DNA of 64,000 nt from Floccularia luteovirens (lineage: Eukaryota; Basidiomycota; Agaricomycetes; Agaricales; Squamanitaceae), in NCBI GenBank assembly GCA_009739215.1, contig VSJF01000012.1, forward strand, positions 496,001 to 560,000. The letters run 5' to 3'. Made by a program: the position numbers and the translations under genes. Below are positions 36,070 through 48,760 of the stretch, piece by piece (position 1 is the stretch's first letter; every line of letters starts with the position of its first letter). The notes under the pieces are model-generated. The model searched no databases. It was given only the letters and a program-made list of their open reading frames with translations, and had not been told where the DNA came from.

Positions 36070-36490
36070 GTGTTGTCAGGAAAGTGAGTTGACTTAGAGG
36101 CGCGTGAAAACGATTATCGGTTACTGTCGGCAACTAAACTAATAACAAAGCGTGTTTATCATCTTCACTCAACTGGATTCTTTTATATGTTCAACAAATC
36201 CGAATCACGATGGCATACTACGTGTTGACATGACAGAGAATATTTCAAGTTCTCTATTGTACGTATATGTCAAATGGAAGTTAATATTGTGTAAACAACT
36301 GTCTCTTAGTCCCACACAACTTCTCCTTCAATGACACTTTCCCCGTCTTCAGAGAATTTTACATTTCTCTGTTTATAATAAATCAAGGTTGACTCACGTC
36401 GAATATGAGGAACAGACTTACATTATGAGTAGCTGATTTTCCAATATATTTCGTGTGATCTATTCGCGTCTATAAGAACCAGTAAACATA
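36070..36490. other. Intergenic region, nothing recognised
   Basis: About 420 AT-rich bases between the ALG6 start and the 3' end of the thioesterase gene. The only open frame (36152-36334) shows no family pattern. It should hold the ALG6 promoter. Confidence 0.4.
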
Positions 36491-37370
36491 TTAATATTTG
36501 GAAGACCTACAGCCATATGCAACAAGTGTTCCATCAGGACTTGTAAAATCGACACGGGTGTAAGCAAGAGATTTCCCTATTAGCTCAGGTATAAATGCAA
36601 TAAGCCATATTTTGTAAAAGATTATCTCACCCATCCCAGTTAATACTGCTTTCGCATGTAGGGTGTCACCTACACGACCACCGGGACGTACAAAAGACGT
36701 GCCAATATCAGTAGACACACCAGTCATATATTGGCCGTTCGTAGCGACTGCCAAAGAGCCAAGCGTGTCCGTGAGTGAAAGAATGAGTCCTCCGTGCACT
36801 GATTCGCAACGTGAGGCACTTCAGTAGCAGTCTGACTTGTTATGATTTAGTACCTGTCTGCGTATGTGTCAGGAAGTCACTGGAGTTAGAAGGATAGATC
36901 ACGCACTCCCACTCTATTTGCTGTCGCATACCAGAAAGCAGATAAGTATCCTCCAACCATACACAGAAGAAATCACGCGTACTGTTATATTGCTCCACTT
37001 TGAGAGAGGCTTCAACTACACCAGGTGCAGCGCGGTGAATTTCCAACTATGAAAACACAACTAAAAGCACAACTTTGATGAGGACATAATGAGCTTACGT
37101 TCGGGAAGCATTGCGCGTCATGACCTGTAGATTAACCTCAGCACATTTTATTTTGAGAACTGATAGATGGTTGCACCTTTAGTTACTAGGAAAGAACGCC
37201 AGACCTTTGTAAAATGGTCAGACCATTGGCTAGTATGTTATAACGAAATATAGCATACCATTCGGGTAAATCGCATACATAAGGACATTTCTCTTGCAAC
37301 TTTTCAGCGCTCAGCCGTAAATTTTGTCCAACTGCTGGGGGAATATTTTCCAACAACCCGCAATTGCAAG
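36491..37370 (-). CDS. Hotdog-fold acyl-CoA thioesterase, ACOT13-like (5' end unsure)
   Basis: This is a small hotdog-fold protein of the PaaI/ACOT13 group, which hydrolyses acyl-CoA thioesters. The core exon gives VHGGLILSLTDTLGSLAVAT, containing the HGG turn and the downstream acidic residue expected of the family. NGQYMTGVSTDIGTSFVRPG then GGRVGDTLHAKAVLTGMG follow, and a last exon KSLAYTRVDFTSPDGTLVAY ends at 36491. Upstream exons read QWSDHFTKVWRSFLVTK, GHDAQCFPN and LEIHRAAPGVVEASLKVEQY. Two things are unresolved. No ATG was found for the first exon, whose frame ends CPYVCDLPE near 37260. The splice pattern at 36840-36990, just before HGG, is also ambiguous, so the active-site Asn usually found there cannot be judged. 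It diverges from the CorA-like gene across roughly 120 bases. Confidence 0.72.
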
Positions 37371-37491
37371 TATATTCATAAGGCCCTGATCCTGGGAATT
37401 TTATTCTTTACATTTGGCTTGTACACTTCTCATTAAATACTCATCAAGCTTATAGAGCGGATGTACACAATGAACCTTTTTTACCAGAGCT

Positions 37492-39295
37492 ATGACTACG
37501 CTTCACCCTGAACTTACCTTTGCGGACATCCTAACCAATTTCGAGCATGTGCAATCTCTGTCAGATGATTCTCTGTCGAAGACCAATGTAGACTTGCTCG
37601 AAGTTCACCAGACTGAAAAACGTCAAGCAAAATGTATCTGGCACACGGCACTTGATGAAAAGTCACTCCCTCAGTTGTTCAAGGTTAGTAAATCTGAACT
37701 AGAACTAGCAGTGAAAATAATCACACAATGTTGATAATATCAGAGGAGGAGTGATAGAGGATTGCTCGAAATTGCTGGAGTACGGGTAATGTATGTTGTC
37801 GTCACGTCCGTCAATTTCCCTCTAACCTGTCTGAAAGGTTTTTGAAACCACAGCCAGACGGAAAAGGTGGCCCAAGGTTTATTGCCTATATATATGTGTG
37901 TTGACCCAATTAAAGGCGTTCAGGTCCACCCCTCTATTGTGCGGTGGCTGCATCACCAATTCAATGTATCGCCAACCTTCATGTCACATATCGTAGGTCT
38001 GCAGCCTGACACTTTTGGCTTGCTAGGCGATGCTTGTCTTTCGGAACGAGTTGATGAAAAGGTTACTTCATTAAGTATGTCAACATCTCCGGTTATTACA
38101 ACCTTGAATTGAACAACTGTCAGGTGGATTTTACCGCTGTAGCAACGGAATACTTGCACGTATTGCTACATTCGTCTGGTTCTTCCACGATTTGGCTGCA
38201 CAATCATCGATCTATATCGTCTATGGTTGTACCAAAGATGCAAAAGATCAGATATTACGCCTAGCCTTGGGGAAATGTCCCGCAACAATGCTACGCCCAT
38301 TTATTATTGATGCTATCATCGCAAACAACTTTTTACATCTTTGGGGGAAATATATCGTGACAGCTCGTAAAGAGTTGATTTCACATGTAAGGTACTTCCA
38401 GCACAATCATTCAGATTCAGCCTCACACCCTGCCAGGAGAACTCCAAATCCCAGGCTCCGTCTTCAGACCATGCTGCCCAAATAGTTCAGAATCTTCACG
38501 ACCTATCTCAGAGATGGTATATTATATCTGCTGAATTGGACAATTTCAACGATAGGTTAGATTACTTGATCGGCATTCACAAGACATATCTGGAGAGTAT
38601 AACGGACTTAAAGGGAGACACTATTTCACGGAAGCGTGAAGGGTATCTGACAGGCGCAACTCTGGAATATTTGCAGTCGAGAAATAGAGCCTGGAAACGT
38701 TGGGTAGGAAACTACAACGAAAGAACGACAATTCGAATCAATCTCTATTTCCACTTGGCATCCCAAAGTGATAGCAAAACGAATCTAGAGATTGCAGACC
38801 TTACCACAAGGATAGCGATTGACACACAACGAGACAGTTCCGCTATGATCACGTACCTTGTGTCTTCTGACTCTATATTCTTCAATCTGAAATGGATTTT
38901 AGGATTGCGGGTGTAACTATGTTCTTCCTTCCTGGAACATTTGTTTGTGTGAGTTACTCTTGATCTATTCTTTTATATACTAACAAATTAAATTTTAGGC
39001 TATCTTCAGTATGGTATTTTTCAATATTACTACAGATAGTGATGGTCGAGAGGTATTCCAAGTCTCTTCGCGATGGTGGTACTATTTGGTGGTCACCATT
39101 CCATTGACTATTTTAGTCTTTGTGATATGGTTTGTATGGAAAAGACAGAGAGAACAAATAACGGGACTAGTCCAGACAAAACATGGATTAGATCAACATG
39201 TTTATAAAGAAGCCAAGTTTTCTACTGCTGCTCCGGTAGATAATTCGAACGTGTCTATACATACCATTCCTCGTACTCTAGCTCGTGTTAATTGA
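37492..39295 (+). CDS. CorA-like Mg2+ transporter-type membrane protein
   Basis: This is a fungal protein of the CorA-like divalent-cation transporter superfamily. The ATG at 37492 gives a soluble N-terminus (MTTLHPELTFADILTNFEHV). Further exons carry VQVHPSIVRWLHHQFNVSPT and IGL-type SET-up segments, then FVWFFHDLAAQSSIYIVYGC. A helical stalk follows (LHDLSQRWYIISAELDNFND, then LDYLIGIHKTYLESITDLKG). The C-terminal pore region is VTMFFLPGTFVC, split by an intron, AIFSMVFFNITTD and a second membrane helix (WYYLVVTIPLTILVFVIWFV). The M-x-F-L-P-G-T-F-V-x-x-I-F-S-M-x-F-F pattern is the usual fungal form of this family, in which the classical Gly-Met-Asn pore motif is replaced. The protein ends at TGA 39293-39295. 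Transport activity is therefore uncertain. Confidence 0.8.
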
Positions 39296-40481
39296 ATTGT
39301 TCTATACACAGTTACTTTGTCATGTGATATTCAATGAAGTTGAAGTAGGTCCGGATTTCCCGAGTTTGACATTCTTGTTCACTCATGCACACAGGAAGGA
39401 TTCCAGATTCAAAATTCCCATAGATCCAAAAAAAGGAATAAATGAAAACAATGAGGTGAAAGTCCAGCTCCGGAAGTTCCTCGAAGTAATGACTGGCCTC
39501 CTGTTGGTTGACAACGTTATAGGCATGGGGTATAGGTGATGCTTGTGCTTTGTTGAGTTGTACCGTACTTATTTCCGGTTGTCACAGGGGGCGCGACCGT
39601 GCACTTCGGATAAATCATTTCACCTTCCCATCCAGAAATAAAACCGTTGATTCCGTGATATTTTGGTACTAGTTCCTTAGCAAGTTATGTACTTTAGCTA
39701 AGTCTAACAACCTATAACCTGTGCAACACATAGTTCAAGGATCCCGAATGATGAGAACCCAAGTTTATTGATGTCGTAGTACTCACGTACATCACAATGA
39801 GGATCAAGATTATTTGACACCGGAGGGGTGGTAACTGGGAAGGTCCGATTGCGCACATTATTATAAAACAGCGTATGACCCTTGCTGAGAGTCGATCACA
39901 AGAGTTCCACGTGCATTCCAGCAGGTGAATCTCCGCAGTATAATAATCGGTAATCGTAGTCGTGTCCGTTATATTTCTCTCAAACTAATTATAGCTCTCA
40001 CAAATTTACTGAGTATCGTAGTAGTTACGCACTGCGTAAGTACATGGCAAGCCGGTCTAGCTCTAAACGTAGCCCCATTTTCCTTTGCATGGCTGACCAC
40101 CCTCTTCTGTTTGGTGTACTTTAGGTTCTTCATATCGCTCAATTACTCAGTTTTTGTTTCAGAAGTTCCGCTCAGACTTTTGACTAACTATCTGTAGTGT
40201 CACCATACCAATTCGTGGAAGGCTATGTCAGGGGCTAGCGACGAACGGTAGGAGCATTAATCATCGGATAATTCTATTTCAGTTTTCCTTTTCGCCGCCA
40301 ACATTTGTGCGTATGGAATTAATTTTTCACCAGTACGTAAAATGGCGCATGAACCTTGTTGACATGTGGCGCCTTAGTAAGCATATGCGTCAAATAGAGG
40401 AGCGGAAGAGCGATCTCCTTCTCCTTCCTAGAAGTGTTCCACCACTTTACTTGTCGCTATCAAGGAACATTCTGAAAGGAA
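39296..40481. other. Intergenic region, no gene recognised
   Basis: About 1.2 kb between the CorA-like gene and the acyl-CoA dehydrogenase. The open frame at 39925-40197 encodes hydrophobic residues (ISLKLIIALTNLLSIVVVTH) but begins with a non-ATG codon, lacks splice partners and matches no family I know. It might be a relic of a membrane-protein gene. The 40307-40636 frame is a shadow that overlaps the first exons of the next gene. Confidence 0.35.
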
Positions 40482-42684
40482 ATGCGTATCGAGCAAGGAT
40501 TCCAAACAGTGAGAAGATCCTCCTAGAGTCTGGTTTGTTTCGTCATACTAATGAGCATCTAGATTCCTTTCCAAGAAGGAAATGCATACACAACAGACGT
40601 CGCACTACCGTCTCTGTTGAAACGTCTACTGCCTAAAAGGTATGCATATATCACATTCACTTGAGACTAAATAACTCATCCTTCTAATTCTATAGTATAC
40701 ATGAAGAAGTAGAACCAGATCTTGTTCGTTTTGGCGACGAAGTGATAACGTGTATTGACCTCACTTTCCATATTCTGATCACGGAGATTAATTGAATTCT
40801 AAATAGCTATACGAGCTATTGGAAGTAGGGGGAAAGCCTCACCTCCACAACTGATACAGTATGATCAATGGGGCAGAAGGATAGACGAACTCCAGACTAG
40901 CGAAGCTTGGAGAAATTACAAGACATTGGCTCAGAAAGAAGGTCTACCTGCAATATTTTACGAACGCAAGTACAGAGAACACAGCAGAGTATACGGATTT
41001 GCCAAAGCTATTTTGATGACTGCTGACACTCATGGGGTTGTCTCTACCCTGATCTCACTGAACTTGATATTTACTTTCCATTTTATAGATTTTTTGTCCA
41101 ATTAGCATGACTGATGGGACAGCCAGAGTCATCGAGCTTCAGGGCACTCCGGAGATGAAGAAAGAAATACTTCCAAGGCTTATAAGGTGAATACATGGCT
41201 GATGCACCCATTTATGTTACGATTCCAATATTTTGCCTTTCAGCCGTGATCCCTCTTTTGCATTTACTTCGGGACAATGGATGACAGAAGTATGTATCCT
41301 GAAAGCATCATAACAAATTTGAGCCCATCCTATTCTAGCGCCCAGGAGGGTCTGATGTTAGTTTGACGGAAACTACTGCGACTTCCACCGGAACGATCAA
41401 CAAGTTCGGCCCTGAATATGTTCTCGATGGTTTCAAATGGTTCTCAAGTGCAACTGACAGTGATGTATCAGTTGCTTTAGCCCGCACTGGTTCCGTTGCC
41501 GACGGCTCCCGAGCAATATCGCTGTTTCTTATTCCCCTACGCCTCCCGTTGATCAGGGATCCCTCCATTCCTCCACCTCAACCAACCAGTAACAACATCT
41601 TTGTTCATAGGTTGAAAAACAAAGTCGGAACACAGACGTTACCGACAGCAGAATTATCTCTGGAGTCGGCACAAGCATATCTGGTTGGAAATCTAAATCA
41701 GGGTGTCAAAAATATCACTCCTGTGCTCAATATCACACGTGTGTGGTCAGCAACAGCTTCAGTTGGTCAACTCCGAAAGTGTCTTGCAATCGCCACAGCG
41801 TTTGCCAAGGTACGAGCTGTAAAGAGTGGTACTACTGTTCTGAAAGATGCACCAATTCACGTTGCTCAACTCGCGACAATTAACATACTTTATCGCGGTC
41901 TTCTCCACCTGGTTTTTGGTGTGATCGCTCTGCTCGGTAAAGCAGACTGTGGTGTAGCATCACCTGACGAACTTAGGAGACTCAGAATGTTAACACCAGT
42001 CGTCAAAGCATATGCTGCTGAAAGAGTTTCCGCTGGTATAGAGGAAGCTATGACAACTCTTGGCGGCGCGGGTTACATGGAAGAAAATGGTTTCGGCCTG
42101 GCACTAAGAGATGCATTAGTTGAAAAGTAAGACGCTTGTCTATTGCGCATCTGTTGTTCATTGCGTTTCAGGATTTGGGAGGGCACCACAACAGTACTCT
42201 CACTGGATTTGGAAAGGGCTACGCGTGATCCGGATAGCATAGGGGCCTTTGTTTCAGGTTCGTTGTTATTCTAATGTGAACGATCTTTTGCTTACTTTGC
42301 TAAAAGTGGGCGGAAGAGGTCATAAATTCTTGTCCTCAATCAATGTTACCCAAAGTGAAGGGATCACTCGACATCATGAAAGAGGCATTGGCCATCATCG
42401 CAATCCTTAAGAAACCGCCAACAAATCCATTACTACCACGGCCAGCGCTGATGTTGGTTGGTATATGTGCATGCAGCTTGTATTTACTTGAACAGGCTAT
42501 ATGGTCACATAAAAATATAGCAGCGGAAACTGAGGTGGACGTGGAAGTATTCATAAGATGGGTCTCGGATGGTGGGGTGCGGGTGGCTATTGAGGATGTG
42601 GGAAGGATTCAGTCGAGTGTCAATCAGCGCATTAGTTATGACTCCATGATAGTATTTGGAGAGGTTGTCAAGCCAAGGCTATGA
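40482..42684 (+). CDS. AidB-type acyl-CoA dehydrogenase
   Basis: This is a flavoprotein of the acyl-CoA dehydrogenase superfamily, closest to the AidB branch. The first exon is tiny (40482 onward, MRIEQGFQT) and joins IPFQEGNAYTTDVALPSLLK, typical of this branch. Later exons give AIRAIGSRGKASPPQLIQYD, QWGRRIDELQTSEAWRNYKT, GLPAIFYERKYREHSRVYGF and SRDPSFAFTSGQWMTERPGG. The ERPGGSDVSLTET block (flavin and substrate side) leads into YVLDGFKWFSSATDSDVSVA. The helical C-terminal domain includes NITRVWSATASVGQLRKCLA and AMTTLGGAGYMEENG, then KIWEGTTTVLSLDLERA. It ends at TGA 42682-42684. AidB proteins act in isovaleryl-CoA oxidation or bind DNA under alkylation stress in bacteria; the fungal role is not established. 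About six introns are present. Confidence 0.9.
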
Positions 42685-43536
42685 AGATTGAACTTGACTG
42701 CACATGGTATAATTTATGCGATACCCCAATAAACTTTACAAAATCATCATGTACTGTTCCAGCAGATACGTGTTCGTCATCTCATTAGAGGTCATTTTCA
42801 GGCTATATCCTCGTGGGTTGTGGAAGGAAAGCTTCTTTCGTGGCAGTATCCAGATAAATCACTCGATTGGCGCTATAAATACTTTTCACTCGTATCAATC
42901 CACGTATGTCAAATGTCACTCACTTGTATTTTTTTATGAATGTGGAGTACACCTGATGGATACCGAGTAATGGGCTTGGTTGACACAATGGTTACAACGG
43001 GTGTAGTCGTCTCTCCCGGTTCTTGATCACTTCGCGCGTTCAAATTTGCCATGAGAGCATTTGAATACACTTCAAATCAATTTGAGTGATGTTATATTGA
43101 TAAGCGTGATCAACACTACCTTTTGTAACTATGAACTCGAAAGGAAGGAAAATCAATGCCTTGGGGAATACCAAATACTACCGGATGTTTCAGATTATAT
43201 GGATGTTTTATACAGGAGCAAGAGGACTGACGGTTACTAAGCCCAACACTGACGTGATAGAGGCAACAAGCCCCGTGTTGAGCGCATATAAAATGAATTT
43301 CCGAACTAATTTCTGCGTCCTACAAGAACATTGACTTCAATGACAGTTTGTTGAATGCATATATAAATTTAGCACACCTGACTTGCTCCGCGTTCCTGGA
43401 GTGTTTACGTAGATAAATACATAATACCAGGGTGATTGTGGCCTCCAATATGAGTGCAGTCCCGTGCGCGAATATTGTTAAAAACTAAAAACCGTCATAG
43501 TCGAGGGTTCATAAAAGTAGGTCATTAATCAAATAT
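42685..43536. other. Intergenic region, nothing recognised
   Basis: About 850 AT-rich bases between two convergent genes. One 67-codon plus-strand frame (43131-43334, MNSKGRKINALGNTKYYRMF) shows no family pattern or splice partners. I checked the segment near 42970-43050 for a tRNA fold and found none that closes properly. It should contain both transcription terminators. Confidence 0.35.
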
Positions 43537-44824
43537 TCAGATACCTTGAGGCCATTTACGTCTTCCCAACTGGTAAACTGGAATCTGAATTTTTGTAAGC
43601 AGTGAATTTATATCAAGATAGTGAAATCACCGACGTTACTACAACCGCAGCTATAAAGATATGTGTCACACAGATGGTTAAGCATGAATAAATCAAGAAA
43701 TGTTACCAATCCCCATGCCTAATTGATGTCCATTACAGCGCTTGGGTACTAGATTCATATCAAGAAGGTTCAAGGGACTTTACGTACCAAAACCACCCAG
43801 TGAAAAAAGAGTCTATGTGGCGATATCAAATTGAGGTATTGTGAATCCATAATGGAACTGACCAAAAAAAAACCCAAGAAAACATTCCGGCTTACAGACT
43901 GAGAACCAAGTCCGAAGATAAGACGGGTCGTATTAATCCATATCTGAGTTCATGACTTACTCTTCCATACTCGCATTCCAAGATATCTTCAAAAAATAGT
44001 TTTCTTTAGGATGATATAATATTATCAAACAAGACATACCCATGGACCATCAGTGACATTAATCCCTGTTCATAAAAAGTTACCCTGTGGTTGACACGAC
44101 AATGTGAATGGGATGTGAAGCTTACACCTAAAGCTGGACCAGCCTGTTGGCGGGCAAATTACGGTAAGCACATGTTTAACCTGTATGCAATTATAAAATA
44201 CGCACTGCAATCGACCTAGTAATAATATGATCGTGGATCGTATTTATTTTTGACCCACCAGACCCACACGATTATAACGTACCAGTCAATTTTTAACAGT
44301 TGAAGAGGTTTAAAAAAATCCTTGATCACTGCGATAGTTATATATCATAGTCAGATAGTATATATAATCCCAAACCAAAAACGTACGGTAAATATATAAC
44401 CCATGTGTCACCAACAAAAGGGACAGTGTATCAACCACCCTGAAAGAATCAGGTTTTACCGGATTAAGACAGACACCGACTTACCAAACAACCACCACAA
44501 AGAGCTTTAAAAGAATTGTGTCATGGGGGAACCTTGTGTAGTATATATCTAGGCGGGTCCAATTAGCCGGGATATGAGACACCGGAGAAAAGACCCTACA
44601 TATTTGAAGTGTCGTGATCCCATACAAGCTGGCAGGAAAAAAGACTTCAGCACCCGAAAGCTGTCAACGAGCACTATTCTGCAGCTTACATGGATGAAAG
44701 GACTGGAATATATGGCGTGGCATAATTGGCATAACGACAATCATACAGATATATAACACTCACCCATGCCGATATAAGCGGCACCAAATGTGTTATCAAG
44801 GCTGGGGAGTTGTAGGGCACTCAT
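43537..44824 (-). CDS. DUF6534 multi-pass membrane protein with very small exons
   Basis: This belongs to an Agaricomycete family of about seven membrane helices with a DUF6534 domain; function is unknown, and receptor-like roles are only speculation. The ATG at 44824 gives MSALQLPSLDNTFGAAYIGM. After an intron a 13-base exon (44690-44702) supplies four residues. The next exons read LYGITTLQI, YIYYTRFPHDTILLKLFVVV and VVDTLSLLLVTHG. Together these give the family hallmark GAAYIGMVLSSILYGITTLQ followed by YIYYTRFP. Further exons include LIKDFFKPLQLLKIDW, INVTDGPW and INTTRLIFGLGSQ. The C-terminus DINSLLTKIQIPVYQLGRRK matches the usual Y-x-N-S-L-L-A-x-L-N ending, with a proposed TGA at 43539-43537. 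Exons between 43560 and 44330 are only partly resolved. Confidence 0.68.
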
Positions 44825-45258
44825 CACAATTAAGGTTGAAAAACAATTTCAAGCTATCACCCTTCTCTTTAAGTGATTTCATTATGTCCCCCACCAAGAA
44901 AGATGCACTGCTACTAAACTAACCGATGTTAGTGATATGAAAGTATCATCTAATGATCTGACTGCTCCCATCTGTTATAGGCACAGGTTATCCGTTTCGG
45001 ATTATGTTCCGACAGTACATGCTTAATGACACAAGTTTACCGTCCAACAAGTTGTGCGGATGCATTGTATGGCGATATAATATACGAGGCATAGTTCCAA
45101 CCTCAATCCAAGTGTGGTTTGAGTTGGACTTGTTGCCTAAATATTGTATATGCGATGCAAAAATAGGAGATATCTTGCTATGAATAAGGGATGATATGGC
45201 ATCTAATGATTTTAATGTATTTAAATATCAGATTTATGATGTGCTGGTTCAAAAATGC

Positions 45259-45963
45259 TCACCCTAGCATTCCACGTCCTCCCCATCCCTTCCTGGGCGT
45301 GAGAGTCAAGAATATATTTCTTTCCGAACGAAGAACTCTGATGCTGATATCTCGCTGTAATCTGGGCGTCAAATCAACAATGAATCAATGAGATGTGAAC
45401 TCACATCTTCGCTGGCCGCAACAAGGTCCGCCAGAGGCTGTAGTGATGTAGAAGTAAAGGATTTCTCATCTAGATTACCGAACTTCACTACCAGATCTCC
45501 TCGTTGTAGGCCCTAGTTCGGCTTAGTGAGTTGCAAAAATCCTTACTATCTTGTGTGAGCTACGTACTGCTGCCTCAGCAGGACTACTAGGTGACACGTT
45601 ATCGACTTTTGCAAAAGGTTTCAGTACAGCCGAAGGTTGAGCGGCTGAATCGTCCGCGTCAAGCTTTACCGCAAGTGAAGGATCATAGACTCCTTCCAAG
45701 GCTTTTGCAAGAGAGTCCATGACATACTTTAGGTCGTTTCTTAGCTCAATAATCCGTACTCTTGCTGACCGGACGGCATATATGTCGATGTCTGCACGAG
45801 GATAACCATCGGCATCTAGGAGGGGAGATCGCATGTCACAGTTGTTTGCCTTTAAAATGGATATTTGGGATTCGATCTCTGCTTCGATACCCTCTTTCTG
45901 TGTCATGAGGGCACGAGCCTGCTCTGCTGGACTTTCCTGAGGTTGTGGAATACTAAAACCCAT
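45259..45963 (-). CDS. NAS2: 26S proteasome assembly chaperone PSMD9/Nas2
   Basis: This PDZ-containing chaperone binds the Rpt5 C-terminus during assembly of the proteasome regulatory particle. The ATG at 45963 gives MGFSIPQPQESPAEQARALM and then the coiled-coil-like N-domain: MTQKEGIEAEIESQISILKA, MRSPLLDADGYPRADIDIYA and VRSARVRIIELRNDLKYVMD. The PDZ exons are GLQRGDLVVKFGNLDEKSFT, LQPLADLVAASED, and RDISIRVLRSERNIFLTLTP, then RKGWGGRGMLG with TGA at 45261-45259. The GYPRxDIDIYAVRxAR block and the TPRKGWGGRGxLG ending are both diagnostic. Three exons are seen. The downstream DUF6534 gene starts about 430 bases away on the same strand. Confidence 0.93.
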
Positions 45964-46207
45964 GCGTGATGCGAAAAATCAACGTTAAGGGGGTGTGAAC
46001 GAGACTTCGCGCTGACGATAAGAGCAAAGACATGCTCAAATAGACTGTTTGGATCCCACATCTTTGACAAACATTTTTCGTATCATCTCAGTTGATGGTT
46101 TTTGAATGTTGGCGGTGAGTAGCTTAATTCATAGCATAATTCACAATAATACAGCAGGTCGCGTTTCATAGATTTTTTGATACAGTGTCACTGGTACGGT
46201 TCATAGT

Positions 46208-47341
<1,134 letters not shown>

Positions 47342-48760
47342 GAGGTTGGGAATGACTTTGGATATTTAGAGAGAACAGGTATTTATCAGTGGTCTCCTGG
47401 GTGGAAAGACCGATTTAAGCACTCTTCCGCATGGATTGGTCCCAAGAAAATCAGACTTTCACACACGGAGGAACTCACAAAACAGCATACCTTACTGATT
47501 TCAGAGTCTTCTCGAACCTGGAACAGAACATGGAAGTAGAGATAAGATACTTCCCGTGGAGTTTTCTGGAGCTGCTTCTGGGGTAGTTCTCGAGGAGCTC
47601 TTATCAACCAATGGATTTTGGGCGTTCTCCACATTGACCGTAACCAAGCTCGCACAAGGGTGCAAACCCTCGCAATGTCAACGTCACTTTCTACGAAATA
47701 CGAGCAAGCTTGTTGAGCTCGGATTTATAACGCATGAACAAAAGAGGCTCACGAACCTCTGACGAACGTGGATCAAGCCATGTACAATGGCTTTGTTTCG
47801 GCCTGGTGACCCACTAATGATCCCGGCCAGAATTTTCATCATCGCACTTCTGATGGCTGAACTTTCCAGTGTCACAGCGTTTTTTTAAATAGAAACTTAT
47901 ATGGAGATCGAACAGGGTCATTAAAATTCTTTTGTACATCTGCTGCTCTGCTTAAGTATTAATCTCAGTAGGAACTTTATCTCTATTTCTTTGAGGAGTT
48001 ACATATGGTCGATGTTAGAAAACTCTTAAACACACATTGTCAATTTCCCAGAGTATTCAGTGCCCTAGCTATTCCAGTTGTGACTTTCCGTTTCTGATCC
48101 GCACTCTCATGTTTAATGCTCCTTTCATTTTCTTGTTATAGCATGTATTGCTGTCCGCAAGTGGCTTTATTTCATCGAGTGTGATGATTTAAATGCCGGG
48201 AGTAGGATGTGCCATGGTTGGGTTGTACATCATGTGCCCTAATGTGAATGGCCAACTTCTTGAGCTCTGTGCAGGCGACAGACTCTTAAGGAAGTAGTAG
48301 CGAGTGATTGGATTGTTTAATCCTAATCCTTCCGAGACCCCATTGCTTGTACTGCCATGAGATGACCAACGCCGTCACCGCCGATACATACCATGCGAGA
48401 GATTGTACTAGATCCGACACCGAAACAGTACCTTTGACCGAGTCTAACAAACGATCAGCAGAACACTGGATTCTAATTCCCACTGTGTTTTTTTCATTAT
48501 ATATAAGAATCGTGCTTGCTACTTGCACTGAGTCACTTACAAGCTTCCTAACTTCCATCTTCAATCTCAATTAGTACCACATCCATCGACAGGCTTTTAT
48601 CGTCATCAACTTTCCCCCTATTCATTTTGACATCCGATAGTGCCGCGAAAAGAGTCATCATTACGAAACGACACATACAATAGCACCGACTACCTCGTAC
48701 GTTCGAGCCATTTAAAATGAGCCACTGGTCTTACAACTGGTACATAGCTTACTATTCGAC
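47342..48760. other. Intergenic region between divergent THI4 and chorismate mutase
   Basis: About 1.4 kb. It should hold the THI4 promoter and 5' leader and the promoter of the chorismate mutase gene. Open frames on both strands (47386-47655 minus, 47556-47762 plus, 48286-48570 minus, 48308-48574 plus) overlap antisense to one another and show no family pattern. A CTGAGAT-like sequence on the minus strand near 47965 resembles one riboswitch element, but the partner elements are missing. The segment 48290-48575 is the longest unexplained open stretch. Confidence 0.35.

Noticed and set aside
42965..43050. tRNA-like sequence with a GGTTC box
   Set aside because: The acceptor and anticodon stems do not pair properly and the box A/box B spacing is wrong.
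47930..48000. TPP riboswitch upstream of THI4
   Set aside because: Only a CTGAGAT-like element was seen on the minus strand. The matching downstream CTGG/CCAG helix and the pairing arms were not found.
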